Source: CAYMJO01 sp964391305
Lineage (GTDB): Bacteria; Patescibacteriota; CALEFQ01
Reading direction: 5' to 3'
Length of the DNA: 36,401 nucleotides
NCBI GenBank assembly: GCA_964391305.1
Contig: CAYMJO010000003.1
Coordinates: forward strand, 1-36,401
Below, one piece after another: positions 8,565 through 17,960 of this stretch. A program made the position numbers and the translations under genes. Under the pieces are notes generated by a model. It did not search any database. It was not told the origin of the DNA and was given only the letters and a program-made list of their open reading frames with translations. Positions within the stretch are counted from its first letter, which is position 1. Each line of letters begins with the position of its first letter.

Positions 8565-8616
8565 AAATATTTCTTTAAAAAAATTAATACAGGATAAAAA
8601 CACCGAGAAAAGACTA

Positions 8617-9219
8617 TCAACGGGAACGACAGCAGAAAAAAAACTTTCCTCCCTTAGTAACTCCCTTGGGTAGAGAACTGCATCCCTTACTTTTACAAAG
8701 AGCAACTGCCTTCTGATATATCTCTACACACTCTGTACTGGCCTTCTCTCTTTCCTCTTTAGATTTATTACTATTATATCGATCCCGACAAGCTTGCGCA
8801 GGTAAACAGTGGCCCTTGCATGAAGCTTCCGAACTTCCAAAATCAATATCCTTTATCGCGGGATCCTTCAGCGTAATCAGATTGCTATTAACCGTTCCTA
8901 AAATAAGATACGTAAAAAGCACTATCACAAGCCCTATAATCGCGCTTGTTATCGTCTCTTTCGCGGATGATATCGCGGCATTGTTGCCCGCCGATGCCGC
9001 GTACTGTATTCCGCCTATAACGATCATGACAACGGCAACAACGCCGACTATCATCGTGCCAAACCTGTAAATTATACCTATGTAATCAGCTATGCCGCTC
9101 GCGGTTCTATTGTTTCCTATACCGATCTGAAGATTTACGGCATCAGTATAAAAAGGAAACAAAACAAAAACAGATATCACAAACGCCGCCAGTATCAATT
9201 TTAAATAAAAATATCTCAT
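8617..9219 (-). CDS. VirB2/TrbC-like pilin-family protein with Cys-rich tail
   Basis: VirB2/TrbC proteins are the two-helix pilins of type IV secretion systems. The 200-residue product has an N-terminal signal segment (about 8-28). The conserved block GIGNNRTASGIADYIGIIYR comes next, then two hydrophobic helices (about 48-70 and 88-110) separated by YAASAGNNAAISSAKETITS, and SNLITLKDPAIKDIDF. The C-terminal 70 residues are hydrophilic with eight or so cysteines (CKGHCLPAQAC at the start, FFCCRSR at the end). That tail is longer than in a classical pilin, and disulfides outside the membrane are likely. The core is a close paralog of the central domain of the 4153-5706 product. Confidence 0.85.
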   Translation of the reverse strand: MRYFYLKLILAAFVISVFVLFPFYTDAVNLQIGIGNNRTASGIADYIGIIYRFGTMIVGVVAVVMIVIGGIQYAASAGNNAAISSAKETITSAIIGLVIVLFTYLILGTVNSNLITLKDPAIKDIDFGSSEASCKGHCLPAQACRDRYNSNKSKEEREKASTECVEIYQKAVALCKSKGCSSLPKGVTKGGKFFFCCRSR

Positions 9220-9261
9220 TGTTATCTTTATTGCAATACAATAATTTTTAAAAAACTATTC

Positions 9262-11445
9262 CTATTGTATCAAAATTTTCCCCGAGATAAAAGCCACTCC
9301 CAAAACGACCATGGCAAAACCCGCAAGTATGATTCCCACTTTAACACTCATGCCAAAATTCTTTGGCATGTATTTGGAAACAGATGCGAGACCGCTCCAA
9401 AAACCGACAAAACTTCCAGCGGTGCTCCTTGGAACGCCCACTCTGACTTTGATGTTGTCTCTGGCTTCAGAAACTTCTCCGTCCTCATCAATACCACGGA
9501 CCTGAACGGAAATATCGTAAACATCGTTATGTTTCGCATCGTCCGGCACCACAAAATTGAAAACGTCATCAAACTCGGTCGTATCCACTTCCCGATAAAG
9601 ATCACCTCCAACTTTCCACGCATAGTGATAGTTAGAACCTACGTTGAAATTATCGGTCTTTGCAACAAACTCCACGGATTTTCCCGCTTGTTCAGAAACA
9701 AACCTGCTCTCTTCGCCAGCGACAGGATCGCTGTACTCAAATCTGTCCTCGGGCTGCACTATTTCTATGATTGGGCCGCTAACTCGAAGCTTGATGCTTC
9801 CTTCCGCCATAACTTCCCCCTTGGCGTTATCGACAAGCTTAAGAGTTATCGTATGGTAATCTCCAACAGGCTTTGTACTGTAAAGAATGTAAATGTTCTT
9901 CCCTAAACCGGAACCTTTCTTATCGTTCTGTCCATCCACAAACCACTGAAAATTAAATTTCTGATTTTCTTTTTCGAAACTGCCCTCTGACGCACATATA
10001 CCAACGGGAATTTTTCCCCCATAGGGAACCGTGTCGCGCTCTTCTATATTCTCACCACAAGCGGTCTTCAAAGATAGATTATGGCTAATTTTCAGATCAA
10101 CGCTGTTCTCGGCCTCCCTTCTGCTTTTAGGATCTATTACACGCACTTTGAATTTATATACATCCCCAACTGACAAATTTTCTATGCCGGGCAAGTTCCT
10201 AAAGGAAAGCTCATCATTGCCTCCAAGCTGTATATTGCCTTGTCCAAGATTACAAAAATGGCTATATGCCGGAAATTTTTCCTTGTCACAAATGTCCGCA
10301 CCGCCGAACTCCCATTTATAATACAGAGAATCTTTCTCTAAATCTCCGTTTAAGACATCAGCCTTGAGAGTTAACATATCCCCGCCGGATCCCGTTGTCG
10401 GCAAAGTTTTCCTATCGGCGTTTAACTGAACATTTATATTTCCTTCAGAACCAAGATATGTCTTTTTTGCCGCTTGGGCGATAGCCACATTTCTTTTCAT
10501 ATCAATCCCAACCGCCGTTAAAAAGATATCGTAATAGCCATTGGGACCTATTTGCCTGTCGGCAGGAAATGAAAGCTCGATTTGCCCCTGTCCGACATAA
10601 TCTGCCTCGTCCGAATAGCCATCTCCGTCCGTGTCAGGCACCAGCGGGTTCGTCCCCGCTATATACTCTTGAATGTTTCTCCATTTTTCAGCTTCTCCTC
10701 CCGCGACAAAAATATTTCCGATGGAATCTTCCATGCCGGGAACAGCAGTAACATAATATTCTCCAGATTTATTGAAAAATTTTTTCGCAAAATACCCATC
10801 TTTGTCGGGATCATCATCTGGTAAAACCTGACCAATACTCTTTATCAAAACACCGTTAACTTCCCTGCCAACAAAATTTTCCTCTTCCCAGTAATCATCC
10901 ATGCCATCATTATCCGTATCCTTGCTCGGAGTTCTGGTAATGTAATCACAGCATTGACCACTGCCCGGCGCAGGACTCCTGCCGGAAAGTTCAGCAAGCT
11001 CTCCTCCCGCAACCACTGTGTTGTAGGATATTTTTTGTTTTGTAGCGCTGTCCTGCACACACCAGCTAAAGAGACCGTTCTCCATCATATTCGTTCTGAA
11101 ATTTGTCGCCTGTGCCGTGGCACCTACTTTGTTATCTTCGCCAACGCCTCTCGCAAAAACATTTATTGCCAATTCCGCATCCGGCTGCTCCTTTTTTTCT
11201 TCATTGCCGGCGCTGCCAACCATTTTGGAGAGCTCCCATTTCCATGGAGGACTGTTAAAAGGATCATAAGATTCACCACCGCTGTAAACTTCTTCACACG
11301 GAGGAACATCCAAACTGCCGGACTGTACACATCCACAATTTTCAGCTTTTACATAAAGACCTTTTAAAAAAAACAAAACAACCACAGTAAAAGCAAAAAA
11401 CAAAACAACACTTTTATAAAATTTTAGCTTCGCTCGGCAAAACAT
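9262..11445 (-). CDS. Large secreted calcium-loop protein with C-terminal membrane anchor (paralog 1 of 3)
   Basis: The 727-residue protein begins with a membrane-type signal segment (about 10-32). A CC pair (GQCCDYITR) precedes three calcium-binding loops of the thrombospondin type 3/EF-hand-like kind: DTDNDGMDD (near 175), DDDPDKDGY (near 210) and DTDGDGYSD (near 269). Repeated beta-sandwich, Ig/PKD-like domains follow (about 290-690), with YYKWEFGG and FQWFVDGQ as typical strands. A single C-terminal helix (about 703-722) anchors it. It lacks the lectin-like N-terminal domain of its two larger paralogs. Only 11 nt separate it from the upstream gene, so it is surely in the same operon. Inferred role: exposed stalk, adhesin or outer part of the T4SS-like machine. 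Confidence 0.78.
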   Translation of the reverse strand: MFCRAKLKFYKSVVLFFAFTVVVLFFLKGLYVKAENCGCVQSGSLDVPPCEEVYSGGESYDPFNSPPWKWELSKMVGSAGNEEKKEQPDAELAINVFARGVGEDNKVGATAQATNFRTNMMENGLFSWCVQDSATKQKISYNTVVAGGELAELSGRSPAPGSGQCCDYITRTPSKDTDNDGMDDYWEEENFVGREVNGVLIKSIGQVLPDDDPDKDGYFAKKFFNKSGEYYVTAVPGMEDSIGNIFVAGGEAEKWRNIQEYIAGTNPLVPDTDGDGYSDEADYVGQGQIELSFPADRQIGPNGYYDIFLTAVGIDMKRNVAIAQAAKKTYLGSEGNINVQLNADRKTLPTTGSGGDMLTLKADVLNGDLEKDSLYYKWEFGGADICDKEKFPAYSHFCNLGQGNIQLGGNDELSFRNLPGIENLSVGDVYKFKVRVIDPKSRREAENSVDLKISHNLSLKTACGENIEERDTVPYGGKIPVGICASEGSFEKENQKFNFQWFVDGQNDKKGSGLGKNIYILYSTKPVGDYHTITLKLVDNAKGEVMAEGSIKLRVSGPIIEIVQPEDRFEYSDPVAGEESRFVSEQAGKSVEFVAKTDNFNVGSNYHYAWKVGGDLYREVDTTEFDDVFNFVVPDDAKHNDVYDISVQVRGIDEDGEVSEARDNIKVRVGVPRSTAGSFVGFWSGLASVSKYMPKNFGMSVKVGIILAGFAMVVLGVAFISGKILIQ

Positions 11446-11456
11446 TAAAATTATTT

Positions 11457-14456
11457 TTATCTCCTAAGAACAACTTTGTTTATGAAAGGATACAAAATTA
11501 AAATCAAAAGGAATACACTAGCAAGTATCACCCCAAATTTGAGGAAGCCGCTCATCTTTAATGGTATGTGACTGAAAGCCGCCGCAATGGCATCGGTAAA
11601 TCGCTTGGAATTTCCCGCACTTGCCTTGGAAGAAACAACAACAAACCGAATGGTGTCCATGCCCTCTTCCGGCTCCAGACGACTGACGGATTTCGCCATA
11701 ACTGTCAAATTCACGATTGTACCGGGACTAATATCGGAAGAAGCCGTATAGTCAAAATAGATATGTTTTTCAGAAGCAATTTCAGATAAAACTTTTTCAT
11801 CTCCGATTGCCCATGTCACTTCCCATCCTTCATCCGCCATGAAATTCCTCAACTCTGCGGTAAGCGTCATGGTTTCCCCCTGAAAAATTTTTATAAATCT
11901 GCTTTCCTCATCTGCAACGGGATCACTGTACTCAAATCTCTCTTCCGGCTGAACGATCTTAACCTCTGGCCCCGCAACCAAAAATGAAATATCTCCACTT
12001 GCTATTTCCTTTCCCTTGCCGGCGTCTTTAACCCGCACGCCAACGTTATGCTTTTCTCCAGAAGGTTTGGTCACCTCCAGATCATAAGTGAATTTGCCAA
12101 GACCCGATTTTTTTTGATCAAAAGCATTATCTTTTTCCCATATAAAATTTGCTTTGGACAATTCCATGTTCTCCCCTTTAAGAAGTTCAAGAATACATAT
12201 TTTCACGGGGGATGGACTATTCGCAGGAACACTCGTGCTTCCCTCAACTTCACCATCGCAGGCATTGGTCAATGTCAGTCCCGCGCCAATGGGCATACTC
12301 ATGTTTGCTTCAGCCCTTTTTCTGTTGTCAGGATCTGTAGCCTCTACACTAAAAGTATAATTGTCTCCCACTTTAAGTCTGCCATTTTTGATTCCCGGCA
12401 GATTCAAAAGGCTCTTGCTCCCGTTCCCACCAAGCTCTATTCTGTTTCGTCCCACATCACAAAATTCACCGAACTCTTCCGTCTCACAAATAGATTCCCC
12501 ATCAAAAATCCATTTGTAATACAATCCACCGCTATTTATATCTGGGGTAAGTATTTGAGCTTCCAACTCAAGGGTTGAAGATGAACCAACTGTCAGAACA
12601 TCTTTATCGGCTCTCAAAGCAACCTCGAGCTTTCCTTCATCTCCCACAAAAAGCCTCTTTTTACCGCTAGCTATTCCAACTTTTTTAGCTTGAGTAATCC
12701 CAACAGAAGTGGCCGTGATATCATAATATCCGTCTGGACCGGCCGGCTTTTTAACATCAAAAGAAAATGTCATCTGTCCACTGCCCTGATAATCCATCTC
12801 ATCTGCAACTCCATCTCCGTCCGTATCCGCATTTGTTGGATTTGTGCCAGCTATATATTCCTCTATATTGGTGAAGACCGCATCGGCTCCGCCCGTGGGA
12901 TATACAATTTCTTTCCCTCCAACGATCGCCCTCATGGAAGGAGCAACTGTCACATATTGCCCTTTGTCATTTTTGAAACGGTTGGCAAAATATCCATCAT
13001 GATCGGGATCATCTTCCGGTCGAACATCATATATAGAATTAATTCCAGCAAATCCTCTGTTGAGAAAGCGCTCTGCTTCCCACGTATCATCCATCCCATC
13101 GCTATCCACATCAGCGGCCGGCTTTCGGATTATAGGTTGACAGCAAGCACCATCAGCCCAACCAAGAGATGGATTGGCAACCTCCGGCCATTTCCCCCCC
13201 GCTATAACACTATTCATAGGCAAAGTCCAGCCTCCTGATTCATCCGTGAGACAAAACGCTTGATATGTAGAATTTAAACTAGTACGATAGCTCATCGGCG
13301 CAACTACGACCGTCACATCTTCGCCCTCTTTCGGCGACGGAGGACCAAAATTAATATTCAGCCACGGTTCATACGCCGTCTCCTTCTCTTTTTCATCAAA
13401 AAGATTGATAAGCTTGGGAAGCTTCCAATCCCACTTAAATCTTTTTGCATCATCGAAATGGAATGGAAATTGAGGAAATGAGCTAAAGTCATCAGCTTCA
13501 CCCTTGACGATTGGATCTTCGCATGGAATTTCCTTTGGAACCTGAACTCCCTGGCACGCACAGGTATCGTATGGATTATCCGGATCATCCGTACGCTTGT
13601 ACTCATCCCTTTCCTGATCTCTTGGAACACACTTGCCAATTTTATAGTTCGGAGGAAGCTCCGTGTCCTCAAGCGTAATAGAAAAATTTCTCAAGGTTAC
13701 ATCAGCATAAGATGGTCCATTACTTCTTTTAACACTACCCGGCTTCGACCCTAAAGCAGGCTCCGCTCCGAGCGCAATGAAAACATTGTCACGAGGCTGC
13801 ATAGGCGATTCAACTTTTAGACCCGCAGGGCTTTTCAATATATCCTTGCCGCCGCTGTCATATATATGAAATGTCCCGCCGGCAGGCCCGATATCTATTT
13901 CTATTTTGTACCACTCGTCCGGATTCCATTGAAAATTGTCACCGACATTTGCGCCGGGAACCGCCGTTCTCTCTATTCCCCATTCCGGTAAAAAGTTCAT
14001 GCTGTTCGACCACATATGCTCCATTCCCTTTGGACTTTTCTTAGTCTGTATAAAAAAATTTTTGTCACTGCATTCTTTCCAATCATGCCATCTTCCTATA
14101 TTAAACGTCACTCCATCTAGATCCTCCCTCCCTAAATTTCTCAAGGATTGCAGATCATCATCCAATCCCCTTGCCTCATACGACAAATGAACATGGGCAA
14201 CATTTACCTCCTTGGGCAAATTTTCTATAGTCAACATAGAATTTTCACCAAGCATAAAGCCCTCACTTGTAAACGTTCCATAGTATCTTCCATATTTTCC
14301 TCCCGTTTTTTGATCAACTTCGTCCTCGCCTTTGGTAAGACTCAAATTAATACTATAGTCCTCGCCCTGCGCATGCACATTTTTTACAAAAACAAAACCT
14401 GCAACGCATAGCGCCGCCAAAAGTAAAATTGAACAAATTTTCACATTAAAATTCAT
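11457..14456 (-). CDS. Giant secreted calcium-loop protein with N-terminal lectin-like domain (paralog 2 of 3)
   Basis: From the ATG at 14456 the product has 999 residues; a TTG three codons upstream is an alternative start. A signal peptide ends near KNVHAQG. Residues about 25-260 look like a concanavalin/LamG-type jelly roll (FNIGRWHDWKEC, WYKIEIDIGPAGGTFHIYD). A Pro/Cys linker precedes a CC pair (GACCQP) and three calcium loops: DVDSDGMDD (near 447), DDDPDHDGY (near 481) and DTDGDGVAD (near 543). Ig/PKD-like domains follow, and a C-terminal helix (about 968-990) ends in basic residues. The block RFEYSDPVA-EESRF is almost identical to paralog 1, which points to gene duplication. Likely a membrane-anchored surface protein; the ligand is unknown. 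Confidence 0.78.
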   Translation of the reverse strand: MNFNVKICSILLLAALCVAGFVFVKNVHAQGEDYSINLSLTKGEDEVDQKTGGKYGRYYGTFTSEGFMLGENSMLTIENLPKEVNVAHVHLSYEARGLDDDLQSLRNLGREDLDGVTFNIGRWHDWKECSDKNFFIQTKKSPKGMEHMWSNSMNFLPEWGIERTAVPGANVGDNFQWNPDEWYKIEIDIGPAGGTFHIYDSGGKDILKSPAGLKVESPMQPRDNVFIALGAEPALGSKPGSVKRSNGPSYADVTLRNFSITLEDTELPPNYKIGKCVPRDQERDEYKRTDDPDNPYDTCACQGVQVPKEIPCEDPIVKGEADDFSSFPQFPFHFDDAKRFKWDWKLPKLINLFDEKEKETAYEPWLNINFGPPSPKEGEDVTVVVAPMSYRTSLNSTYQAFCLTDESGGWTLPMNSVIAGGKWPEVANPSLGWADGACCQPIIRKPAADVDSDGMDDTWEAERFLNRGFAGINSIYDVRPEDDPDHDGYFANRFKNDKGQYVTVAPSMRAIVGGKEIVYPTGGADAVFTNIEEYIAGTNPTNADTDGDGVADEMDYQGSGQMTFSFDVKKPAGPDGYYDITATSVGITQAKKVGIASGKKRLFVGDEGKLEVALRADKDVLTVGSSSTLELEAQILTPDINSGGLYYKWIFDGESICETEEFGEFCDVGRNRIELGGNGSKSLLNLPGIKNGRLKVGDNYTFSVEATDPDNRKRAEANMSMPIGAGLTLTNACDGEVEGSTSVPANSPSPVKICILELLKGENMELSKANFIWEKDNAFDQKKSGLGKFTYDLEVTKPSGEKHNVGVRVKDAGKGKEIASGDISFLVAGPEVKIVQPEERFEYSDPVADEESRFIKIFQGETMTLTAELRNFMADEGWEVTWAIGDEKVLSEIASEKHIYFDYTASSDISPGTIVNLTVMAKSVSRLEPEEGMDTIRFVVVSSKASAGNSKRFTDAIAAAFSHIPLKMSGFLKFGVILASVFLLILILYPFINKVVLRR

Positions 14457-14508
14457 ATTCGGCAAAATACTTTTTAGACCTCAAACAACTTTAAGCCTTG
14501 AGTCTCAT

Positions 14509-17403
14509 TTACCTTGCCTGAATCGGCTTAATCACCCTAGTAATAAAATAGAAGAAGACGCCGAACGCAACAATTGCCGTAAATAATTTTAAAACCATTC
14601 TGAATTTCTCTGGAACATAGTTAGAAATTGTTGCAAGTCCCTTTTTGATGAACTCATCCGGTCCAGCTGCAACCGAAGACCCCGCAACGAGTATGCTCAA
14701 GCTGTCACTCGCTTCTTTGACATCACCTTCTTCAGATATCCCCCTTATGAAAACCGATATACGATATGTATCGTCTTCCGTGGCTTCGGCTGGAATCACA
14801 AAGTTAAATGTTTCATCTTCACCACGCTGAAATACTTCGCCATTAACACTCCATGAATAGTCCATGCTTGAATCAATAGGAAAGTTAACGGCATCCGATA
14901 CAAACTGAACATTGGTATTTGGAGCCGCTTTTGCAAACCTCTCCTTCGGTCCGTATCCCGGACCAACCTGCTCAGAAAAAGGCTCAACTATTTCTATTCG
15001 CGGGCCTTCCACAACAAGATTTATGGAAGCACCACCAAGCACAACTCCATCGGAAGCATCCTTTACCTTTAAAATCACATCATGTTTATCTCCAATTGGA
15101 TTAGTCACCAACATATTATAAGTACTTTTGCCAAGCCCGGAGTTTGCCAAATCCGCCTGCCCGTCTTTAAACCACTGAAAGTTGGCTCCCAATAAATTTG
15201 CTGAACTAGTTTTTATGAGCTCTGCAACGCATATTTCCACAGGCTCCTTGCTGTCCGCGGGGACACTTTCTCTTTCCTTAGCTCCCTCTTTACATGCCGT
15301 AGTCAGAGTCAACCCTTGAGCAATCGGCAAACTGACCGTCGCACTGGCATCCCTACGACTTGAAGGATCTATGATATGCACCCCAAAAGAATATTGATCG
15401 CCAACCCCAAGATTGCCCTCTGCAATTCCAGGAAGCTTCAGTAAACTCCGATCACCAGATCCCCCAAGCTCGAGTATCCTCTGCCCAACATCGCAAAACT
15501 CTTTGTAAACCTCATTGTCACATATGGACTGCCCATTAAAGTCCCATTTATAATAAAGATTTTTTTTATCAACTTCACCGCCGACGACATTTGTCTCTAT
15601 CTGCATCGTACCATCATCAGAAAGAGTGAGAACCTCTGGATTAGGATCAAGCTGCAACTCAATTTTCCCACCGTCACTCACTATCAGCTTATTGCTATTG
15701 CTGGCAATCCCCACAACGATCTCCGAGTTCGTCATTCCAAGAACGGTCGCCGTAACAACATAATAACCACTCGGCCCCGGAGGAACTTCTACGGGGAAAG
15801 AAAATTCAAGAATACCGATCCCCTGATAATTCATCTCGTCTCCCACACCATCGGCATTCGTATCCCCTATCATTGGATTGGTCCCCAAAATAAATTCTTC
15901 CAAATTCGTCAGCTCGCCATCCGCCCCTGATACATGAACCTTCCCCATATGATCTACCAGAGCCGGAACAATTGTCACGTACTCTCCCTTTGCATTTTTA
16001 AATTTATTGTTTAAAAAACCATCATGATCGAGATCATCATCCGGCTTCACCAGATCCAAATAGTTTTTTTCAGTCACTTCAACCCCTTCTATTTCCTTTC
16101 CTAAAAAATTGAGTCTTTCCCAGCCATCATCCATCCCATCTTTATCTACATCCGTTTCCACCGAGCGCGTCAGAGCTCCGCAACAGGCTCCATCCCCCAA
16201 GCCAAGCGAAGGACTTAAGGGCTCTGCAAGCTTTCCTCCCGCCAGCACATTATTATAATTGACCGTTTTCCCATTATCTCCCCTTGTCAAACAAAAGCTG
16301 AAAGACAGGTTGTTCGGCATCGTCCTAAAATTCAACGGTACGGCGACCGCCATTGCCTCCTCTCCCTCCATCATGTTTGCATTTGCAAAATTAACTTCCA
16401 CCTTGGGACTCGGCTCATCATTTTTTTCCTTATTAAACAATTCTTCAGCCACATCATTCAAAGTCCACTTGGGTTTGAGTTTTATCATTGCCCTTTTCCA
16501 ATCTATGCTGATCGAAAATGGACTGCTTGCCAAATCTATTTTTTGATCTCCTGATTCAGGATCTTCACACGGAGGAGCCGTCTTGCCATCAAAGGAAACA
16601 CACCCACACGTATCGTAAGGATCGGAAAGATCATCCATGGGATCTCCCATATCCGTGCCTTTTTCGTCTTCCCTTTTATCCTTTTCAGCATCAGGAGGTT
16701 CCTCATCACACTTTGGATATCCATCATTGTCATCATAATCGTTCGTATTTTCAATTTCTAAAGTCACATTTTTATATTTTGACCCAGGCTCTGCCGGAAA
16801 GGCCGCCGAGCTCGCAGGCCCCGCGCCAAAATATACAGCCTGCTTCTGCGCCAAGAAGGGCCAAGAAAAATTCACCTTTCCACTAACTTTGATTTCAGAA
16901 TTGTCTTTGTCAGTAATGGTAATCTCCGCTTCATCATCGTCCCAATCCAGCTTAAAATGATAGGTATGATCGGGAATCCAATTCTCCCCAAGCATCTTGG
17001 AAACCTCATCCCATTCACAGCTTATCTGGGTTTTTAAATCGAACCCCGGAGCATTCCCAGCTTGAGGGGTTTTCTCCCTTTTTCTAAATTGTAGCCAATA
17101 GCCTGCATTATCATAGGGAGAAGGCGCCGCTTTATCAACCATGGAAAAAATTTGTCTTTTCCCTTCGTTTTTCTGTGAAAGTCCCGTAACATCAAATTCA
17201 AGAATTCCTTCATCAATTGATTTTCCACCAGCGAGTTCTCCTATGTTCCAAATAACTTGAGACGCATCACCGCTAATTTCAAATTCTTCATGAGTGTGGC
17301 TTTCAGAAGCCTCGACGCCTATATTCTTTATAAAAAATACCAGCAGGATCACAATGAATACCCCGGTAAAAAAAAGTCTTTTCTTTTGTCCTATAGAAAA
17401 CAT
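14509..17403 (-). CDS. Giant secreted calcium-loop protein with N-terminal lectin-like domain (paralog 3 of 3)
   Basis: The 964-residue product starts at an ATG with a signal segment (about 9-32, ending near GVEAS). A jelly-roll-like domain follows (about 40-220; YHFKLDWDDDEAEITITD is typical of the last strands), then an acidic linker with CDEEPPDAEKDKREDEKG. The CC pair (GACCGA) and calcium loops DVDKDGMDD (near 418), DDDLDHDGF (near 454) and DTNADGVGD (near 512) sit in the same order and spacing as in paralogs 1 and 2. Beta-sandwich repeats and a C-terminal helix (about 935-957) complete it. It is the first of the three in transcription order and lies directly downstream of a small membrane protein and VirB4, which ties the family to the secretion apparatus. 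Confidence 0.78.
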   Translation of the reverse strand: MFSIGQKKRLFFTGVFIVILLVFFIKNIGVEASESHTHEEFEISGDASQVIWNIGELAGGKSIDEGILEFDVTGLSQKNEGKRQIFSMVDKAAPSPYDNAGYWLQFRKREKTPQAGNAPGFDLKTQISCEWDEVSKMLGENWIPDHTYHFKLDWDDDEAEITITDKDNSEIKVSGKVNFSWPFLAQKQAVYFGAGPASSAAFPAEPGSKYKNVTLEIENTNDYDDNDGYPKCDEEPPDAEKDKREDEKGTDMGDPMDDLSDPYDTCGCVSFDGKTAPPCEDPESGDQKIDLASSPFSISIDWKRAMIKLKPKWTLNDVAEELFNKEKNDEPSPKVEVNFANANMMEGEEAMAVAVPLNFRTMPNNLSFSFCLTRGDNGKTVNYNNVLAGGKLAEPLSPSLGLGDGACCGALTRSVETDVDKDGMDDGWERLNFLGKEIEGVEVTEKNYLDLVKPDDDLDHDGFLNNKFKNAKGEYVTIVPALVDHMGKVHVSGADGELTNLEEFILGTNPMIGDTNADGVGDEMNYQGIGILEFSFPVEVPPGPSGYYVVTATVLGMTNSEIVVGIASNSNKLIVSDGGKIELQLDPNPEVLTLSDDGTMQIETNVVGGEVDKKNLYYKWDFNGQSICDNEVYKEFCDVGQRILELGGSGDRSLLKLPGIAEGNLGVGDQYSFGVHIIDPSSRRDASATVSLPIAQGLTLTTACKEGAKERESVPADSKEPVEICVAELIKTSSANLLGANFQWFKDGQADLANSGLGKSTYNMLVTNPIGDKHDVILKVKDASDGVVLGGASINLVVEGPRIEIVEPFSEQVGPGYGPKERFAKAAPNTNVQFVSDAVNFPIDSSMDYSWSVNGEVFQRGEDETFNFVIPAEATEDDTYRISVFIRGISEEGDVKEASDSLSILVAGSSVAAGPDEFIKKGLATISNYVPEKFRMVLKLFTAIVAFGVFFYFITRVIKPIQAR

Positions 17404-17447
17404 AAGACCTGTAAATAAAACTTATTATCTTCTTATAAAAATCATAA

Positions 17448-17834
17448 CTAGGTCGGTATTATAGCAGACACGATAGCAGACACGATAGCAGCCAAGACCA
17501 TCAAAAAGGAAACCAAAACAAGCGCCACTGTAATACCTCCTATCATGGCGTTTTTAGGTTTTTTAATCCACATAAAAAAATGTATCCAACCAACCCCTAA
17601 AATACAGGCTATTGCCAACCCAAGTCCTATTAATATGGTCCTCATGGGATCTGATATTCCCAATCTTTTTTCCAAAAAATCTTCGACCAAATCCATTGCA
17701 TTTCCTCCTGTAAGAATTTTTTTACCCGCATCGGTCGCCAGCTTATTGGCAGAGGCAGAGTTTGCCCCTGGATTATTACGCCTGTCAGCATTTAGATTAT
17801 TTCGGTTATCTCTATCTTGGGCCCCTTCAGTCAT
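17448..17834 (-). CDS. Small two-helix membrane protein of unknown function
   Basis: The family is not recognised. The 128-residue product has a hydrophilic, Asn/Arg/Asp-rich N-terminus (about 1-45), a short amphipathic part (MDLVEDFLEKRLG) and two membrane helices (about 64-88 and 98-125). The last one runs nearly to the C-terminus (AIVSAIVSAIIPT). Its place between virB4 and the three giant surface proteins suggests a subunit of the same apparatus. The two-helix layout recalls VirB2-like pilins, but it lacks their GIADYIG block and has no signal peptide, so I do not assign it to that family. Confidence 0.7.
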   Translation of the reverse strand: MTEGAQDRDNRNNLNADRRNNPGANSASANKLATDAGKKILTGGNAMDLVEDFLEKRLGISDPMRTILIGLGLAIACILGVGWIHFFMWIKKPKNAMIGGITVALVLVSFLMVLAAIVSAIVSAIIPT

Positions 17835-17960
17835 ATAATTGAACTATCATTGAAATTATAATTAAAAAGAGGATAACAGAAAGCAAAATATAAAACTTTC
17901 ACAATCGTCTCTCCTCCATGAAAAATCATCCCCCGCCAACAATTTCATTCCTGACAACCA

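Noticed and set aside
8565..8705. Extension of the beta-propeller-like protein to 8705
   Set aside because: It would overlap the end of the VirB2-like gene in another frame and bury the N-terminal membrane anchor.
17448..17834. Third VirB2-like pilin
   Set aside because: Two helices are present, but there is no signal peptide, the conserved GIADYIG block is missing and the spacing differs, so it is left as unknown.
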